A DNA stretch of 64,000 nucleotides from Pirellula sp. SH-Sr6A (GTDB taxonomy: Bacteria; Planctomycetota; Planctomycetia; Pirellulales; Pirellulaceae), in the NCBI RefSeq assembly GCF_001610875.1, contig NZ_CP011272.1, positions 5,499,988 to 5,563,987 on the forward strand, given 5' to 3'. Under the pieces are notes generated by a model. It saw only the letters and a program-made list of their open reading frames with translations, searched no databases and had not been told where the DNA came from. Of the stretch, positions 26,176 to 36,107 are shown in pieces; position 1 is the stretch's first letter, and the number at the start of each line of letters is the position of its first letter. Made by a program: the position numbers and the translations under genes.

Positions 26176-29100
26176 CGGTGTTGAGCAATACCCAGCAAAG
26201 GTCTTCCAACCCGGCCTCCAAGCTGTCTTTCGACTGGCAATGAGCCACGCATCGCTGTAGCTCTTCTTCGCTAGGTTCCCTGCAAAAACCTGCCAGATAG
26301 AGTTCTTGGATGATTGCCTTCAAATCGCTCCCGGAGTGAAGCATGCGGCGAAAGCGATTCTCGGGGGCTCGCAATTTTTCATAGAGGAACGAACCATTGA
26401 ACAGTTCGATAGCCATTCCCAAATTGGATTCATCCAAACGCTCGCAGGCGCAAACGGTGGAACGCTCTGGTTGACCGAAGACTCGCAGAAATTCGAGCTT
26501 GGCAACGTCCGGTGCGGGCAACTGCGTCGCCTTGGTCCCCTCCGGTAATACCCCAAACCGCTGCTCGGTTCCGAGCAAGTGATTCACCGCATCGAGAAGT
26601 GGCTCCGCCGACAATAACCTTGGCTCTTGATGCGAAAAGTAGAGCGCATCCTCTTCATTGCTAGGATGGGTTGCGAAATCAGCTTGATACGTGCGACTAT
26701 TAAGAATGACTCTCAACAATGCCTTGCGATTGTAACCTTGCTCGACAAAGAATTGCGACAGACCATCAAGCAACGGCTTGTTGGTAGGAGGATTCGAATC
26801 GCGAAAGTCATCGATCGGATCGACAATACCTCTCGCAAAAAGTTGACTCCAAATTCGGTTGGCTTCCACTCGAGCGAAATAGGGATTCTCGGGATTCACC
26901 AACCACTCGACGAATGCTTGCCGACGGTCTGCGTCGGCAGCCAACGCAGCGAGTTCGCCCGGTACCCAAGGCGCCATGATTTTTCCGGTGCGAGGCTGTT
27001 GAATCTCTCCTTGGGCACTAGTCCAAATCCACAGTTCATTGGGGCGCGTCGTGTTCTTGCGCTGCACCCGATTGAAAAACGCGCTCAGCCCATAGTAGTT
27101 GTCCTGAGTCCATCGTTCAAAAGGATGGTTGTGGCATTTGGCGCACTGCAATCTTGCCCCTAGAAACAATTGCGAGACGGTTTCCACGCTCTCCTGTGCA
27201 TCTTTGGCCGTCCGGTAGAAGTTGGCTTCTGGATGAAGAAAGGTACTCCCTTTGGAGAGTAGTAATTCCCTCGCGAACTGATCGTAAGGTTTGTTGGCAG
27301 CGAATGCTTCTTCAATCCATCGGTGGTATTTATAGACCCCTTCTTCGGTCACTCCTTTGGTTGTCACACGAAGGAGATCGCCCCATTTCAGTGCCCAGAA
27401 ACTCGCGTATTCCGGCCGATCCAGAAGCTGATCGATCCATTTGGAACGTTTGCCAGGATCCGTGCTCGCCAGAAACTCTCGCGTCTCGCTCGGCGTCGGG
27501 AGCTGACCGATGACATCGAGCGAGGAACGACGCAAGAATGTCGCATCGTCGCACACGGGAGATGCGTTGATTTGAAATCGCTCGAGCTTTGTATCCACCA
27601 ACCCATCGATCCAATTCAATTCAGGTTGCTTAACCCATTGGAATTCTGGTTGGGAGTCGATAAAGACGAATGGAATCGATTCGATATGTTCCAGGAACCG
27701 AACCAAAATAACCGTTTCCCCTTGTGATTTGGGCGTCACGATCCCTTGCTTGGACACCGTTGCGACAGTGCTGCTCGAACTCTCGTACGAGACCAAGTCG
27801 GTGACGTCTCGCGAGGTGCCATTGGCGAAATGAGCCATGACGATGAGCTTTTGTTGACCAGTCTGGAGCGGAAGGGTTCGCGCATCGTTGGGATAGACTT
27901 CTAGCTTTACGCAGCGCGCTGCATCAGGTGGATCCAGCTTCGCTCCTCCCGCAATCCAGTCATGAAGGACGCGGTAAGCGGCCTCCCCTTTCTTGAGTTG
28001 CATGCCGCCACCATGCGAAACCTTCATCAAGGCTTTTTTGATCAACAGGCTCTCGTCCGGCTCGAGGGTATTAACTCGGCGTGCAGCGTATTCGTTTACG
28101 AGCGTGAGGGAATCTAGTTCTTTGTCAAACGCCCTCAACGAAAGCCGGAACCCCCCTTTGCCACTCGGTGAACCATGGCATGCACCGGAGTTGCATCCCT
28201 GTTTCGACAACGCCACGAGCACTTCGTTCTCGAATTCCACAGACGCCGTTTTGCCTGAGAGTTCGACGGTTACGGGAACACGGATGCTATGCTTGCCAAG
28301 TTTCCCTGTAACGGTACCTGCTCCCGAATCCTTGGGATAGAAAATCCCACCCTTCACTTCTCCCAACTTCGGATCGGAAACCGTCCACTCGACGTAATCG
28401 GACCAATCGCGGACCATGCCTGACGAATCCCATCCGGATAACGAAAGTCGCTGATGGTCCCGGCTCCGATGCACCGCGATGCGTTGAGGAAAAAACTCGA
28501 CGCGCTCCGGGGAGTCGTACCATTCCATCGGGAGCTCGAACGTTCCAAGCCGTCCAATCCCTTGCGTTTCATAATAGAAGGGGACAGAAAACGATTCGGG
28601 ATACACTTTATCAGCGGTCGACTTATCAGCGGTCGACGTTCGAGCGAGGGACAAGTGAACATGTTCCTTGTTAACGCTTCCCTTGACCGTCCAGTGGTTT
28701 GCAATTTCCATGGCTGGAAACTCCGCCCCCGCCGGTAAGGAACCTTGCAATGCAGCCAAGGCAATCTTCCATTCCAACGCTTCGCTTTCTCGACTGCGAC
28801 GCGACACGTCCGGTGCACGAGCCGAAGCGGGTGCGTCTGATGCAGCCGTTGTCAGAACGACTCCACGGTGCTGTTTCCATCGAGCCGGATACGGTTGATT
28901 GGGATGCTTAGCTCGAAGCCAAGACAGATTCGAAACCACTTTCGCTGCCGGGAGGTCGCTTCCGCTGGCCTCCTGGGACACGGGGGATGCAACGAAGCGA
29001 AGCCATTGGACCTCGCCCGCTTCCCAATCTGTGGCTGCTTGGACATAGCACCGTGCACCGACTTGTTTCGCCTCGATGCGTGGATTGAGAACCCGCCAAC

Positions 29101-30463
29101 CTGCAGGTTCTTCGCATCGAATTTCGATCGGACCCTCGTATCCTTGACGCTGAACAACCAAATCAACGGCAATCGCACCCGCTTTCACGTCCGCCAAGCG
29201 TGCTTCCGTCCCTTTCGGATCCACTTTCCACACCACGTCGAAGTCGTTTTTCCACTTGATTTCGATCGCATACCCGTAGTTCGGGCCGCCTCGCCGTAGC
29301 AAATCGTTGACCCGAAGCTGATAGGTCCCCGTTTCCGTGACAGGAAACTCTAATATCCATTCGTCCTGATCCTGGACGGGTGATTCGGCGACCTTGGTCA
29401 TTCCCTCCTTCCAAAGCTCAGCTCTCAACAAAGCGGGTGAGCCGAGGGATCGGGTTTGGGTTGCGATTCGAAGTGTCTTGCCCTTCTCGGCTTGAAACCA
29501 GAAAGAGTCTTGCTCGGAATCTAACTGCAGATGACCGACCAAGGTAAATGGCGGCTTCGGCGCGGCAGGGGAGTTGGATTTGAGCGACGTATCTGTTTCA
29601 TCCAGTACCGATGTGGAAGATTGATAGACAATGGACGGAAACGCAAACGGGTTTGAACTCGGAAGGATCCAATGCGGTGTCCCTTTCGGGTCGCTCAGTT
29701 CGAGCCCATCTTTTGGGGATCGGTGCGCGAGAAGGGGGGAGATGGTTTGGTCATCATAGGCGGGTGAGAGCCTGACGAGGTAATTGCCACCACCAAGGAA
29801 TCGACTGTCTCGTACCGCAAGGGTATACCATCCGCTTTTTTCAATCGCGACGTGGCATTGACTGTCGGGTCCCAGTTCGGTGTCGTCGACCGATGCGATC
29901 TGCTTCCGGTCGGGATCGTACAATTTCACATAGCTGTCCATATTGCTTCCCAATCGCTGTGCAAGCACATCGATGAAAAGCAAATCTCCTTCGAAAGCGT
30001 AGAACCGATAGAAGTCCGTGTGGGATGCCTCCGTTTTGCCTTCGATGACCGAAGGGAACGAGACGGCGATGGCGTTCTCGAACAAGTGATTGTCGGTGCC
30101 CGTTTCGGACGCGTAGGGGAGCGTATCCAAGATCACGTGATGCGCCGAGCTGACTGCCGATTTGCTTGAGAGCCAAACACCCGCTTCGGTCGGAGGCATA
30201 CCTGGTGGAACATCGATTTCCACCTCCAGCTTCTCACTGGTCGACGCGAGGACTTTGCATTGGAGCTTCTCGGTAAAGAGCAACCGAATCTCGTCGGACA
30301 TGCCTTTGCCTGTGAAGGTCACTCGATTCTTGGCGCCGATAGTCCAATCAACGGGAGAGACCGAATGGACTTGAAGCTGCGCTACACATGTTTGGCAGCA
30401 CAACGCGAGCAGCAGGAGCGGTAACCAAGTGAAGGGGGGCATGGAGCGAAACGAACGGGTCAT
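26153..30463 (-). CDS. Large exported DUF1549/DUF1553 (PSD1) protein with PPC, BIG2 and cytochrome-like segments
   Basis: 1,436 residues. Order: signal peptide (1-29, ending CVAQ); a TIG/IPT-like segment; two pre-peptidase C-terminal (PPC) beta domains (about 120-260 and 300-400); a cytochrome-like segment with GCNSGACHG, in which the spacing is C-x4-C-H rather than C-x2-C-H; a BIG2-like immunoglobulin domain (SRDVTDLVSYESSSSTVA); DUF1549 (WIDGLVDTKLERF onward); a true heme motif CAKCH within QCAKCHNHPFERW; and DUF1553 near the end (RVEANRIWSQLFARG). The family is specific to planctomycetes and relatives and is thought to be periplasmic or surface exposed; its reaction is unknown. It is the middle gene of the minus-strand run DUF1501, PSD1, cytochrome-WD40. 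Confidence 0.9.
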   Translation of the reverse strand: MTRSFRSMPPFTWLPLLLLALCCQTCVAQLQVHSVSPVDWTIGAKNRVTFTGKGMSDEIRLLFTEKLQCKVLASTSEKLEVEIDVPPGMPPTEAGVWLSSKSAVSSAHHVILDTLPYASETGTDNHLFENAIAVSFPSVIEGKTEASHTDFYRFYAFEGDLLFIDVLAQRLGSNMDSYVKLYDPDRKQIASVDDTELGPDSQCHVAIEKSGWYTLAVRDSRFLGGGNYLVRLSPAYDDQTISPLLAHRSPKDGLELSDPKGTPHWILPSSNPFAFPSIVYQSSTSVLDETDTSLKSNSPAAPKPPFTLVGHLQLDSEQDSFWFQAEKGKTLRIATQTRSLGSPALLRAELWKEGMTKVAESPVQDQDEWILEFPVTETGTYQLRVNDLLRRGGPNYGYAIEIKWKNDFDVVWKVDPKGTEARLADVKAGAIAVDLVVQRQGYEGPIEIRCEEPAGWRVLNPRIEAKQVGARCYVQAATDWEAGEVQWLRFVASPVSQEASGSDLPAAKVVSNLSWLRAKHPNQPYPARWKQHRGVVLTTAASDAPASARAPDVSRRSRESEALEWKIALAALQGSLPAGAEFPAMEIANHWTVKGSVNKEHVHLSLARTSTADKSTADKVYPESFSVPFYYETQGIGRLGTFELPMEWYDSPERVEFFPQRIAVHRSRDHQRLSLSGWDSSGMVRDWSDYVEWTVSDPKLGEVKGGIFYPKDSGAGTVTGKLGKHSIRVPVTVELSGKTASVEFENEVLVALSKQGCNSGACHGSPSGKGGFRLSLRAFDKELDSLTLVNEYAARRVNTLEPDESLLIKKALMKVSHGGGMQLKKGEAAYRVLHDWIAGGAKLDPPDAARCVKLEVYPNDARTLPLQTGQQKLIVMAHFANGTSRDVTDLVSYESSSSTVATVSKQGIVTPKSQGETVILVRFLEHIESIPFVFIDSQPEFQWVKQPELNWIDGLVDTKLERFQINASPVCDDATFLRRSSLDVIGQLPTPSETREFLASTDPGKRSKWIDQLLDRPEYASFWALKWGDLLRVTTKGVTEEGVYKYHRWIEEAFAANKPYDQFARELLLSKGSTFLHPEANFYRTAKDAQESVETVSQLFLGARLQCAKCHNHPFERWTQDNYYGLSAFFNRVQRKNTTRPNELWIWTSAQGEIQQPRTGKIMAPWVPGELAALAADADRRQAFVEWLVNPENPYFARVEANRIWSQLFARGIVDPIDDFRDSNPPTNKPLLDGLSQFFVEQGYNRKALLRVILNSRTYQADFATHPSNEEDALYFSHQEPRLLSAEPLLDAVNHLLGTEQRFGVLPEGTKATQLPAPDVAKLEFLRVFGQPERSTVCACERLDESNLGMAIELFNGSFLYEKLRAPENRFRRMLHSGSDLKAIIQELYLAGFCREPSEEELQRCVAHCQSKDSLEAGLEDLCWVLLNTDEFLFQH

Positions 30464-30495
30464 AGGGAGGGAATCCAGGTGGGCAGGAGGTGAAA

Positions 30496-31971
30496 CTAGA
30501 TCAGTCCGTCGATGGGCTCACCGTAATAAATCGCATGGGGCCGATCGACGGCGTCCATCCAAACCGCTTCGCGAGGAAGACCGAGCAAGTGGTAAATCGT
30601 CGCTGCAAAACTTTCGGGAGAGACAGGTGAATCGACCGGGAATTCTCCTCTCGCATCCGACTTGCCCACCACGACACCGGGACGTATTCCACCTCCGGCA
30701 AAAAGAACAGACTGGAGCGCTCCCCAGTGGTCTCGCCCAGGAAGTTTGTAATGCTGGGCCAAGTGAGTGATTTTCGGAGTTCTTCCAAATTCGCCAGCCA
30801 TCACAATCAGCGTCTCGTCGAGTTGGCCAGACTCGTGCAAGTCCTCAATCAGCGCCGACAGTGATTGATCCATGGGAGGTAGCAATCGGTCTTTCAAATG
30901 GGGAAAGGCGTTGCCATGGGTATCCCAAGTTTCATTGTTTCCCAAGTTCACTTGGATGAGCGGTACCCCCGCGTCGACTAAATGACGCGCCATCAGCAAG
31001 GACCAGCCGAACGAATGGGGGCCATAGCGCTCCACTTGCTTCGCATCGAACTTGCGAATGTCGAGCGCCTTCTGAACCTTAGGGTCCACCATGAGCGATA
31101 CGGCCGCTTGACGCTGTGCATCGAAACGCTGCGTGACTGCAGCAACCTCGAGTTGTCGCTTTTGTCTATTAAGGTTCTCCAAAAGTTCTAGACGCCCATG
31201 CACGTCTCGCATTCCCAATCCATGAGGAAGAGTCAATTGGGGAGCTTGGAACACGCGATCGTCTGTTCCAGGCCTCTGCTGATGGTCGAATGCGTATTGA
31301 GGAAATGCGCCGTAGGAAGCCTTATGGAATGGTGACGCTTCAAGAAACCAAGGGTCATGGTTCTGTCCCATCTCGCCCGCATGTTGGCCGGGGATTATGC
31401 GTCCGGTGTTATGCACCAATCGCTCGGGAAGAACGACGGCAGGCGGCAAGTTATTTTGGGAGGGAAGAGCATAACCCACGTTGGCGGCAATCGAGGGGAA
31501 ATCGGACCGACTGGGTTGGTTCGGGTTGAAGCCTGTAGGCAAGTTCGATCGACCCGTTAGCAAAATATGATGCCCAGTCGAATGATCATTCGAAGGGTGC
31601 GAAAGCGATCGGCAGAGGGACCAGAGATGACTTGTCGAGGCCAATCTAGGAAGATGCTCGCAGATCTGAAGCCCCGGCGTTTGGGTCGCGATAGGACGGA
31701 ATTCTCCCCGAATATCCTCGGGTGCCTCGGGCTTCATGTCAAAGCTCTCGTGCTGCGACAGTCCACCTGAAAGGAAGATGAAAATGCAAGACTTCGCCTT
31801 GCCGGTGGGGCGCGAATTCTCAGCAGCAGTCGCCGCGCGGAGCCCGAGCAGATGATTGCTCCCCAGCCCTAAAATTCCAACCGCACCCATTTGAAGCGCA
31901 GTCCTCCTGGCGAGTCCAGAATGATGCCAATCAACCGAATCCTTCGGTTTTTCATTGCGAGAGAAAGCCAT
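30496..31971 (-). CDS. DUF1501 protein, Tat-type export signal
   Basis: 491 residues. The N-terminus has a twin-arginine-like signal (GLARRTALQMGAVG, R22-R23, then a hydrophobic stretch). The body shows the DUF1501 hallmarks: FIFLSGGLSQHESFD near the start, MAGEFGRTP and GRDHWG in the second half. DUF1501 belongs to the alkaline-phosphatase/sulfatase-like fold and is usually encoded beside a PSD1 protein, as here: PSD1 begins 32 bases downstream of its stop. The true reaction is not established for the family. The gene starts opposite the second DUF1501 gene, with 271 bases between them that must hold both promoters. Confidence 0.9.
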   Translation of the reverse strand: MAFSRNEKPKDSVDWHHSGLARRTALQMGAVGILGLGSNHLLGLRAATAAENSRPTGKAKSCIFIFLSGGLSQHESFDMKPEAPEDIRGEFRPIATQTPGLQICEHLPRLASTSHLWSLCRSLSHPSNDHSTGHHILLTGRSNLPTGFNPNQPSRSDFPSIAANVGYALPSQNNLPPAVVLPERLVHNTGRIIPGQHAGEMGQNHDPWFLEASPFHKASYGAFPQYAFDHQQRPGTDDRVFQAPQLTLPHGLGMRDVHGRLELLENLNRQKRQLEVAAVTQRFDAQRQAAVSLMVDPKVQKALDIRKFDAKQVERYGPHSFGWSLLMARHLVDAGVPLIQVNLGNNETWDTHGNAFPHLKDRLLPPMDQSLSALIEDLHESGQLDETLIVMAGEFGRTPKITHLAQHYKLPGRDHWGALQSVLFAGGGIRPGVVVGKSDARGEFPVDSPVSPESFAATIYHLLGLPREAVWMDAVDRPHAIYYGEPIDGLI

Positions 31972-32242
31972 GGGAGGGAATCCTAATGGGACGGGTGGGT
32001 GGCTTTGAGGTGGGATGGAGTCCTCGTAAAGTATAGTCGATTTCTCTATACGCGTGGTGTGTTATCGTCTCAAGTGCTCCTCAGTGGGGACATGACGTCA
32101 AGCAGGCGTTGCATTCAAAAATCCGTTACAATGCGGGTCCAGCCTTTGAGTCGCCTATCCCCTTCCTTCCCTCCTTACGATCTCTGAAGACCACGAAACT
32201 TCCCTCGCCTCTGGAAGTGCAACCCGGTCGGAGTCTCCGCCA

Positions 32243-33667
32243 ATGTTATCTTTTCAAGGTCGTTCTGCCCGTCTATGCGATGGCCTATCTCGTCGTGAGT
32301 GGCTGAAAGTGGGTGGTATCAGTGCAGGAGCCTTGTCCCTGGCTGATCTATTACGAATCCAAAACGCCAAGGGGGCCGACCCATTGCAGGGAGATGCGCC
32401 GAAGCGCCTATCTGGATTTGGCCAAGCGAAACACTGCATTGTGCTATTCCTTTTAGGAGGGCCTCCGCAGCATGAGACTTGGGATCCGAAGCCTGAGGCA
32501 CCTGAGGAAGTTCGAGGGCAATTTGGCTCGATCGAAACAGCCACGCCCGGCCTGCGAGTCGGCGAGCTGATGCCTCTCACTGCCAAACTTACGAATAAGA
32601 TCGCAGTCCTAAGAGCATTGGCCACGGACGACAATGCGCACTCTTCGAGCGGCTATTGGATGTTGACCGGGCATCCCCACGCGCCTAAGAATTCGGAGAA
32701 TGCTCTCCCCGGTGCCCCCAACAATTGGCCTTCGATTGCAGCAGTCGTTCGACATCTCAAAGGGGACTCAGGTGCATTGCCTGGTTCTGTTCGGTTGCCG
32801 GAAGAAATCTGGAACACTGGCCGGCTTCTTTGGCCGGGGCAGGACGCGGGCTGGCTCGATAGTCAATCCGACCCCTGGCTTATCACTTGCGATCCTAACA
32901 AACCCGATTTCCGAGTCCCCGACATCGCGCTTCCAAACGATATCTCCAGCGAACGTTTTGCGCAGCGTCGTGACTTTCTCCACGCGCTCAATCGACGACT
33001 CGACCAAATCCAATCGCATGCTTCGGTGCAACGTTGGACCTCTTGGCAATCCAAGGCGGTGGAACTGCTTCAAACTCCTGCTGCACAACGTGCATTCGCC
33101 TTGGACAAGGAGACAGAAGCCGTGCGGGATCGCTACGGAAGAAATCGATTCGGTCAGAGTGTTTTGCTCGCGCGTCGCATGATCGAAGCGGGGGTGTCGC
33201 TCGTTCAAGTTAATTGGACAAGATGGGAAAACGACGAAGATGTCGCCCCCGCCTGGGATTCCCACGCAAAACATAATGAACGGATCAAAAACGCACTGAT
33301 GCCCCCGATGGATCAAGCCTACTCCGCTTTGCTAGAAGACTTGGAGCAAAGCGGTTTATTGGATGAGACGCTCGTGGTATGGATCGGAGAGTTTGGTAGA
33401 ACCCCACGCTTTAATGCCGCCGGAGGTCGCGACCATTGGGGCCATGTCTTCAGTGGGGCACTCGCTGGAGGCGGTGTAAAGGGCGGGACTGTCTTCGGTG
33501 CATCGGATCGTCAAGGAGCCTACCCACTGGAGGGGCGAGTCGAACCCCAAGATTTGGCGGCAACCATCTTTCACTGTCTGGGGTTCGGTCCATCGACTGA
33601 ATTGAAAGACCGATTCGGGAGGCCATTGGCAATTAGCAATGGTACCCCTATTCAAGCGATACTTTAG
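32243..33667 (+). CDS. Second DUF1501 protein, Tat-type export signal
   Basis: 474 residues. The signal LSRREWLKVGGIS (R17-R18) is a clear Tat motif. LFLLGGPPQHETWDPK, WIGEFGRTPRFN and GGRDHWGH mark DUF1501. It is a paralogue of the gene at 30496-31971 on the other strand, but its sequence is quite different, so this is not a recent duplication. No PSD1 partner lies downstream; the last 20 bases overlap the end of the convergent helicase gene. A GGAG ribosome-binding site lies 9 bases before the ATG. Earlier codons are outside the frame. Confidence 0.9.
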   Translation: MLSFQGRSARLCDGLSRREWLKVGGISAGALSLADLLRIQNAKGADPLQGDAPKRLSGFGQAKHCIVLFLLGGPPQHETWDPKPEAPEEVRGQFGSIETATPGLRVGELMPLTAKLTNKIAVLRALATDDNAHSSSGYWMLTGHPHAPKNSENALPGAPNNWPSIAAVVRHLKGDSGALPGSVRLPEEIWNTGRLLWPGQDAGWLDSQSDPWLITCDPNKPDFRVPDIALPNDISSERFAQRRDFLHALNRRLDQIQSHASVQRWTSWQSKAVELLQTPAAQRAFALDKETEAVRDRYGRNRFGQSVLLARRMIEAGVSLVQVNWTRWENDEDVAPAWDSHAKHNERIKNALMPPMDQAYSALLEDLEQSGLLDETLVVWIGEFGRTPRFNAAGGRDHWGHVFSGALAGGGVKGGTVFGASDRQGAYPLEGRVEPQDLAATIFHCLGFGPSTELKDRFGRPLAISNGTPIQAIL

Positions 33668-36107
33668 TGGCCGATCGTGGATGGGGCCGTTTGCTTTCCC
33701 CCTGCAAAATTTCATCCGTCGATTCCGGATCCACGCTGCGGCAGCATTCGACCAATCGATCGGCTAACGCGTAGAGTGGATCCTCCCAATCCTCTTGCTT
33801 GCTTTCGGATGGCGCGATCTGAGCGATCTCCTCGACCAGCAGTATGAATCGAAGCACATGTCGGAACAGCAGTCCTTCGTGTTTCTGAAGCCCTCGTGCG
33901 ACGATGTACTTGTTGAAATCGCCACCGAATTCGAGCAACTCGCCAACGACCCAAACTCCGCGTGTGAAAACATCATGCACGCCAGGAAATTCGTAATCGA
34001 AGACTCGCCGCAATTTCTCTGCGAGCACCAAGGGCCGAGGAGGTGGTTCGTCTCGACTTTCCCAACGTCGATAGCGACCCTTCATCCCTCCAGCCTCCGC
34101 CTGAAGCTGCTCGGCGTCCGGTTCTTCTTCTTCATCCTCCGCTCGCCCGGTGAGCTCTGCGGCGCTGGCCAGTCCCAGAGAGAGGAGTTGAGGATGCAAG
34201 ATCGAGTGGGCGAGCGGACCAGGTGGCAATTGATCCGGAAACGGGACCCGAACAATCTTGGCGATGTTCGCAGGCAACTCAAGAACGCTCTCGAGCGCTT
34301 GGATACGTTCCCCCTCATCTGCGTACTGCAGCATGTTGACTAAATAGAGTCCGTAAATCGGGTTGATGCTGCGGAGCTGCGAAAGGTAGGCTAAACGATC
34401 AGTCGGTACAGCTAATTCCGGACGGTACGATTCGAGATCCAACGCGATCGGTTCCTCTTCACTCAGAGGAGATCCCGCCGTTGGCAGGTCCTCGTCTTCT
34501 TCCGTTTCGGCTTCGGGGAGGTCGATATCGAGCCAACGTGGCTGAGTCGTTTTCTTTTGGGAAGAGGGAGGGGTTGCGGTGGGTTGCAACGGCTGAGGCT
34601 TGGGGGTCAGCTCGATGAAACCTGCTTTCCAGAGGGTAACGAGCATGCGATTGAGGTCCTTTTGGCCCTTGGCAATCTGATCGGCGGTTTGCAATCTCCG
34701 TCCGACAAGATCGCGAAGCGGCTGCACCTGGGAGTCGTTGAGAAGCAGATAGGCGAGCAGCCGCCATGGCAACATGCCGCGACTCTCGAGTTTGGCAGCG
34801 GGGGCATTGCGTAGCTTTTCGAATTGCTCGCGAGTCCAATACGTCTCGCCCGCTCTCTTCGTCGGCATCTTCTTTTTAAGCTGCTTCTTGGCGCGAAGAA
34901 GATTGGGATCCTTGGTGTCCTCAGGAATCTGATCGTACTGCTGCTTCCATCGCAGGTACTTCACGTCGTCTTCATGTGCGAGCACATAAACGAATCCCTG
35001 CGTGTCGTATTGAGGGCGTCCCGCACGCCCAAATATCTGATGCGCAGTGCTGGGCTCGACAATCTTCTTCTTGCCGAACGGACCCTTGACAATGCTTGGT
35101 AGAACGACACTCCGTGCGGGTAGATTGATCCCCGCGGAAAGCGTCTCGGTACATACGGTGACGCTGAGCAATTTCTCTTGAAAAAGCTGCTCGACGAGAC
35201 GGCGGTACTTGGGCATGATGCCCGCGTGGTGCACCCCGACGCCGCGGATGAGGATCTGTTTGAGTTTGGGGCCTGCGCCTTTAGAGAAGTCGAATGTCTC
35301 AATCCGTTTGGTGATGATCGCCTGCCGCTCTTTGTCGATGAGCTTCTTTCCTTTTAGCAGCTCCGAAACTTGCCAGCACTGCTCGCGATTAAAGCAGAAT
35401 ACCAATCCTGGAGTGCGACGTTTTGCTTCGTCACCTTCTGCGATCCGCTCGAGATGTTCATCGAGGTAAGCATCATCGACCCATTCGAATTGCAAGGGAA
35501 CTTTTCTCTCGGTCCCTTGAACAAGTTCCAAATTGCGACCGTGTGACCGAAAAAGCCAACTGCAGAACTCGACGCTGTTCCCAATCGTGGCCGAAAGAAG
35601 CATGGTTCGAACATGCTTGGGCATCAATCCAAGTGTCAATTCCCAAACAATCCCTCGCTCGGGATCATTGAACGAATGGAACTCATCCATGACTACCGAC
35701 GCGACGTCGTCGAAGTTGTCGTTTTCTTGTCCCATCAACCGATTAAGAAGGATCTCAGCGACGACGACCAAAACAGGAGCATCGGGATTCACCCGGCGAT
35801 TGCCGGTAACCAACCCGATCGAATCGATGGGGTAGCCCCATCTCAAAGCCGTTTGTTGGATCTCCAAAAGCTTTTGGTCGGTTAGGGCGATTAGCGGCGT
35901 CGTGTAATAACAACGCTTGCCCGTGCGCAAGGCTTCGTAGATGGCCGCTTCTGCGATGAGCGTTTTGCCGGTGCCGGTCGGAGCGCACACCAAAACTCCC
36001 TGATCGGAGCTGAAGTAAGCGTAAATGGCTTCTTCTTGAACAGGGTAAGGTGTATACGCCAGCTTTTCGAAGTACTCTGCCGCAATATCGAGTCGATCAA
36101 CGCTCAT
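33648..36107 (-). CDS. Ski2-like DEAD/DEAH-box helicase
   Basis: About 819 residues from the ATG at 36107, which overlaps the stop of the upstream gene as ATGA; the frame is open to 36146 but those 13 residues duplicate the end of the neighbouring gene. Helicase motifs: Q-motif region YTPYPVQEEAI, Walker A CAPTGTGKT (45-49 in GTGKT), DEFH in VVMDEFHSFND, motif III LLSATIGNS, motif V TLSAGINLPA and motif VI QIFGRAGRPQ. This is the SF2 Ski2/Mtr4-like pattern. A long C-terminal half contains an acidic linker (about residues 540-580) and unique helices. It probably unwinds RNA. The 3' end overlaps the convergent DUF1501 gene by 20 bases. Confidence 0.9.
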   Translation of the reverse strand: MSVDRLDIAAEYFEKLAYTPYPVQEEAIYAYFSSDQGVLVCAPTGTGKTLIAEAAIYEALRTGKRCYYTTPLIALTDQKLLEIQQTALRWGYPIDSIGLVTGNRRVNPDAPVLVVVAEILLNRLMGQENDNFDDVASVVMDEFHSFNDPERGIVWELTLGLMPKHVRTMLLSATIGNSVEFCSWLFRSHGRNLELVQGTERKVPLQFEWVDDAYLDEHLERIAEGDEAKRRTPGLVFCFNREQCWQVSELLKGKKLIDKERQAIITKRIETFDFSKGAGPKLKQILIRGVGVHHAGIMPKYRRLVEQLFQEKLLSVTVCTETLSAGINLPARSVVLPSIVKGPFGKKKIVEPSTAHQIFGRAGRPQYDTQGFVYVLAHEDDVKYLRWKQQYDQIPEDTKDPNLLRAKKQLKKKMPTKRAGETYWTREQFEKLRNAPAAKLESRGMLPWRLLAYLLLNDSQVQPLRDLVGRRLQTADQIAKGQKDLNRMLVTLWKAGFIELTPKPQPLQPTATPPSSQKKTTQPRWLDIDLPEAETEEDEDLPTAGSPLSEEEPIALDLESYRPELAVPTDRLAYLSQLRSINPIYGLYLVNMLQYADEGERIQALESVLELPANIAKIVRVPFPDQLPPGPLAHSILHPQLLSLGLASAAELTGRAEDEEEEPDAEQLQAEAGGMKGRYRRWESRDEPPPRPLVLAEKLRRVFDYEFPGVHDVFTRGVWVVGELLEFGGDFNKYIVARGLQKHEGLLFRHVLRFILLVEEIAQIAPSESKQEDWEDPLYALADRLVECCRSVDPESTDEILQGESKRPHPRSATKVSLE

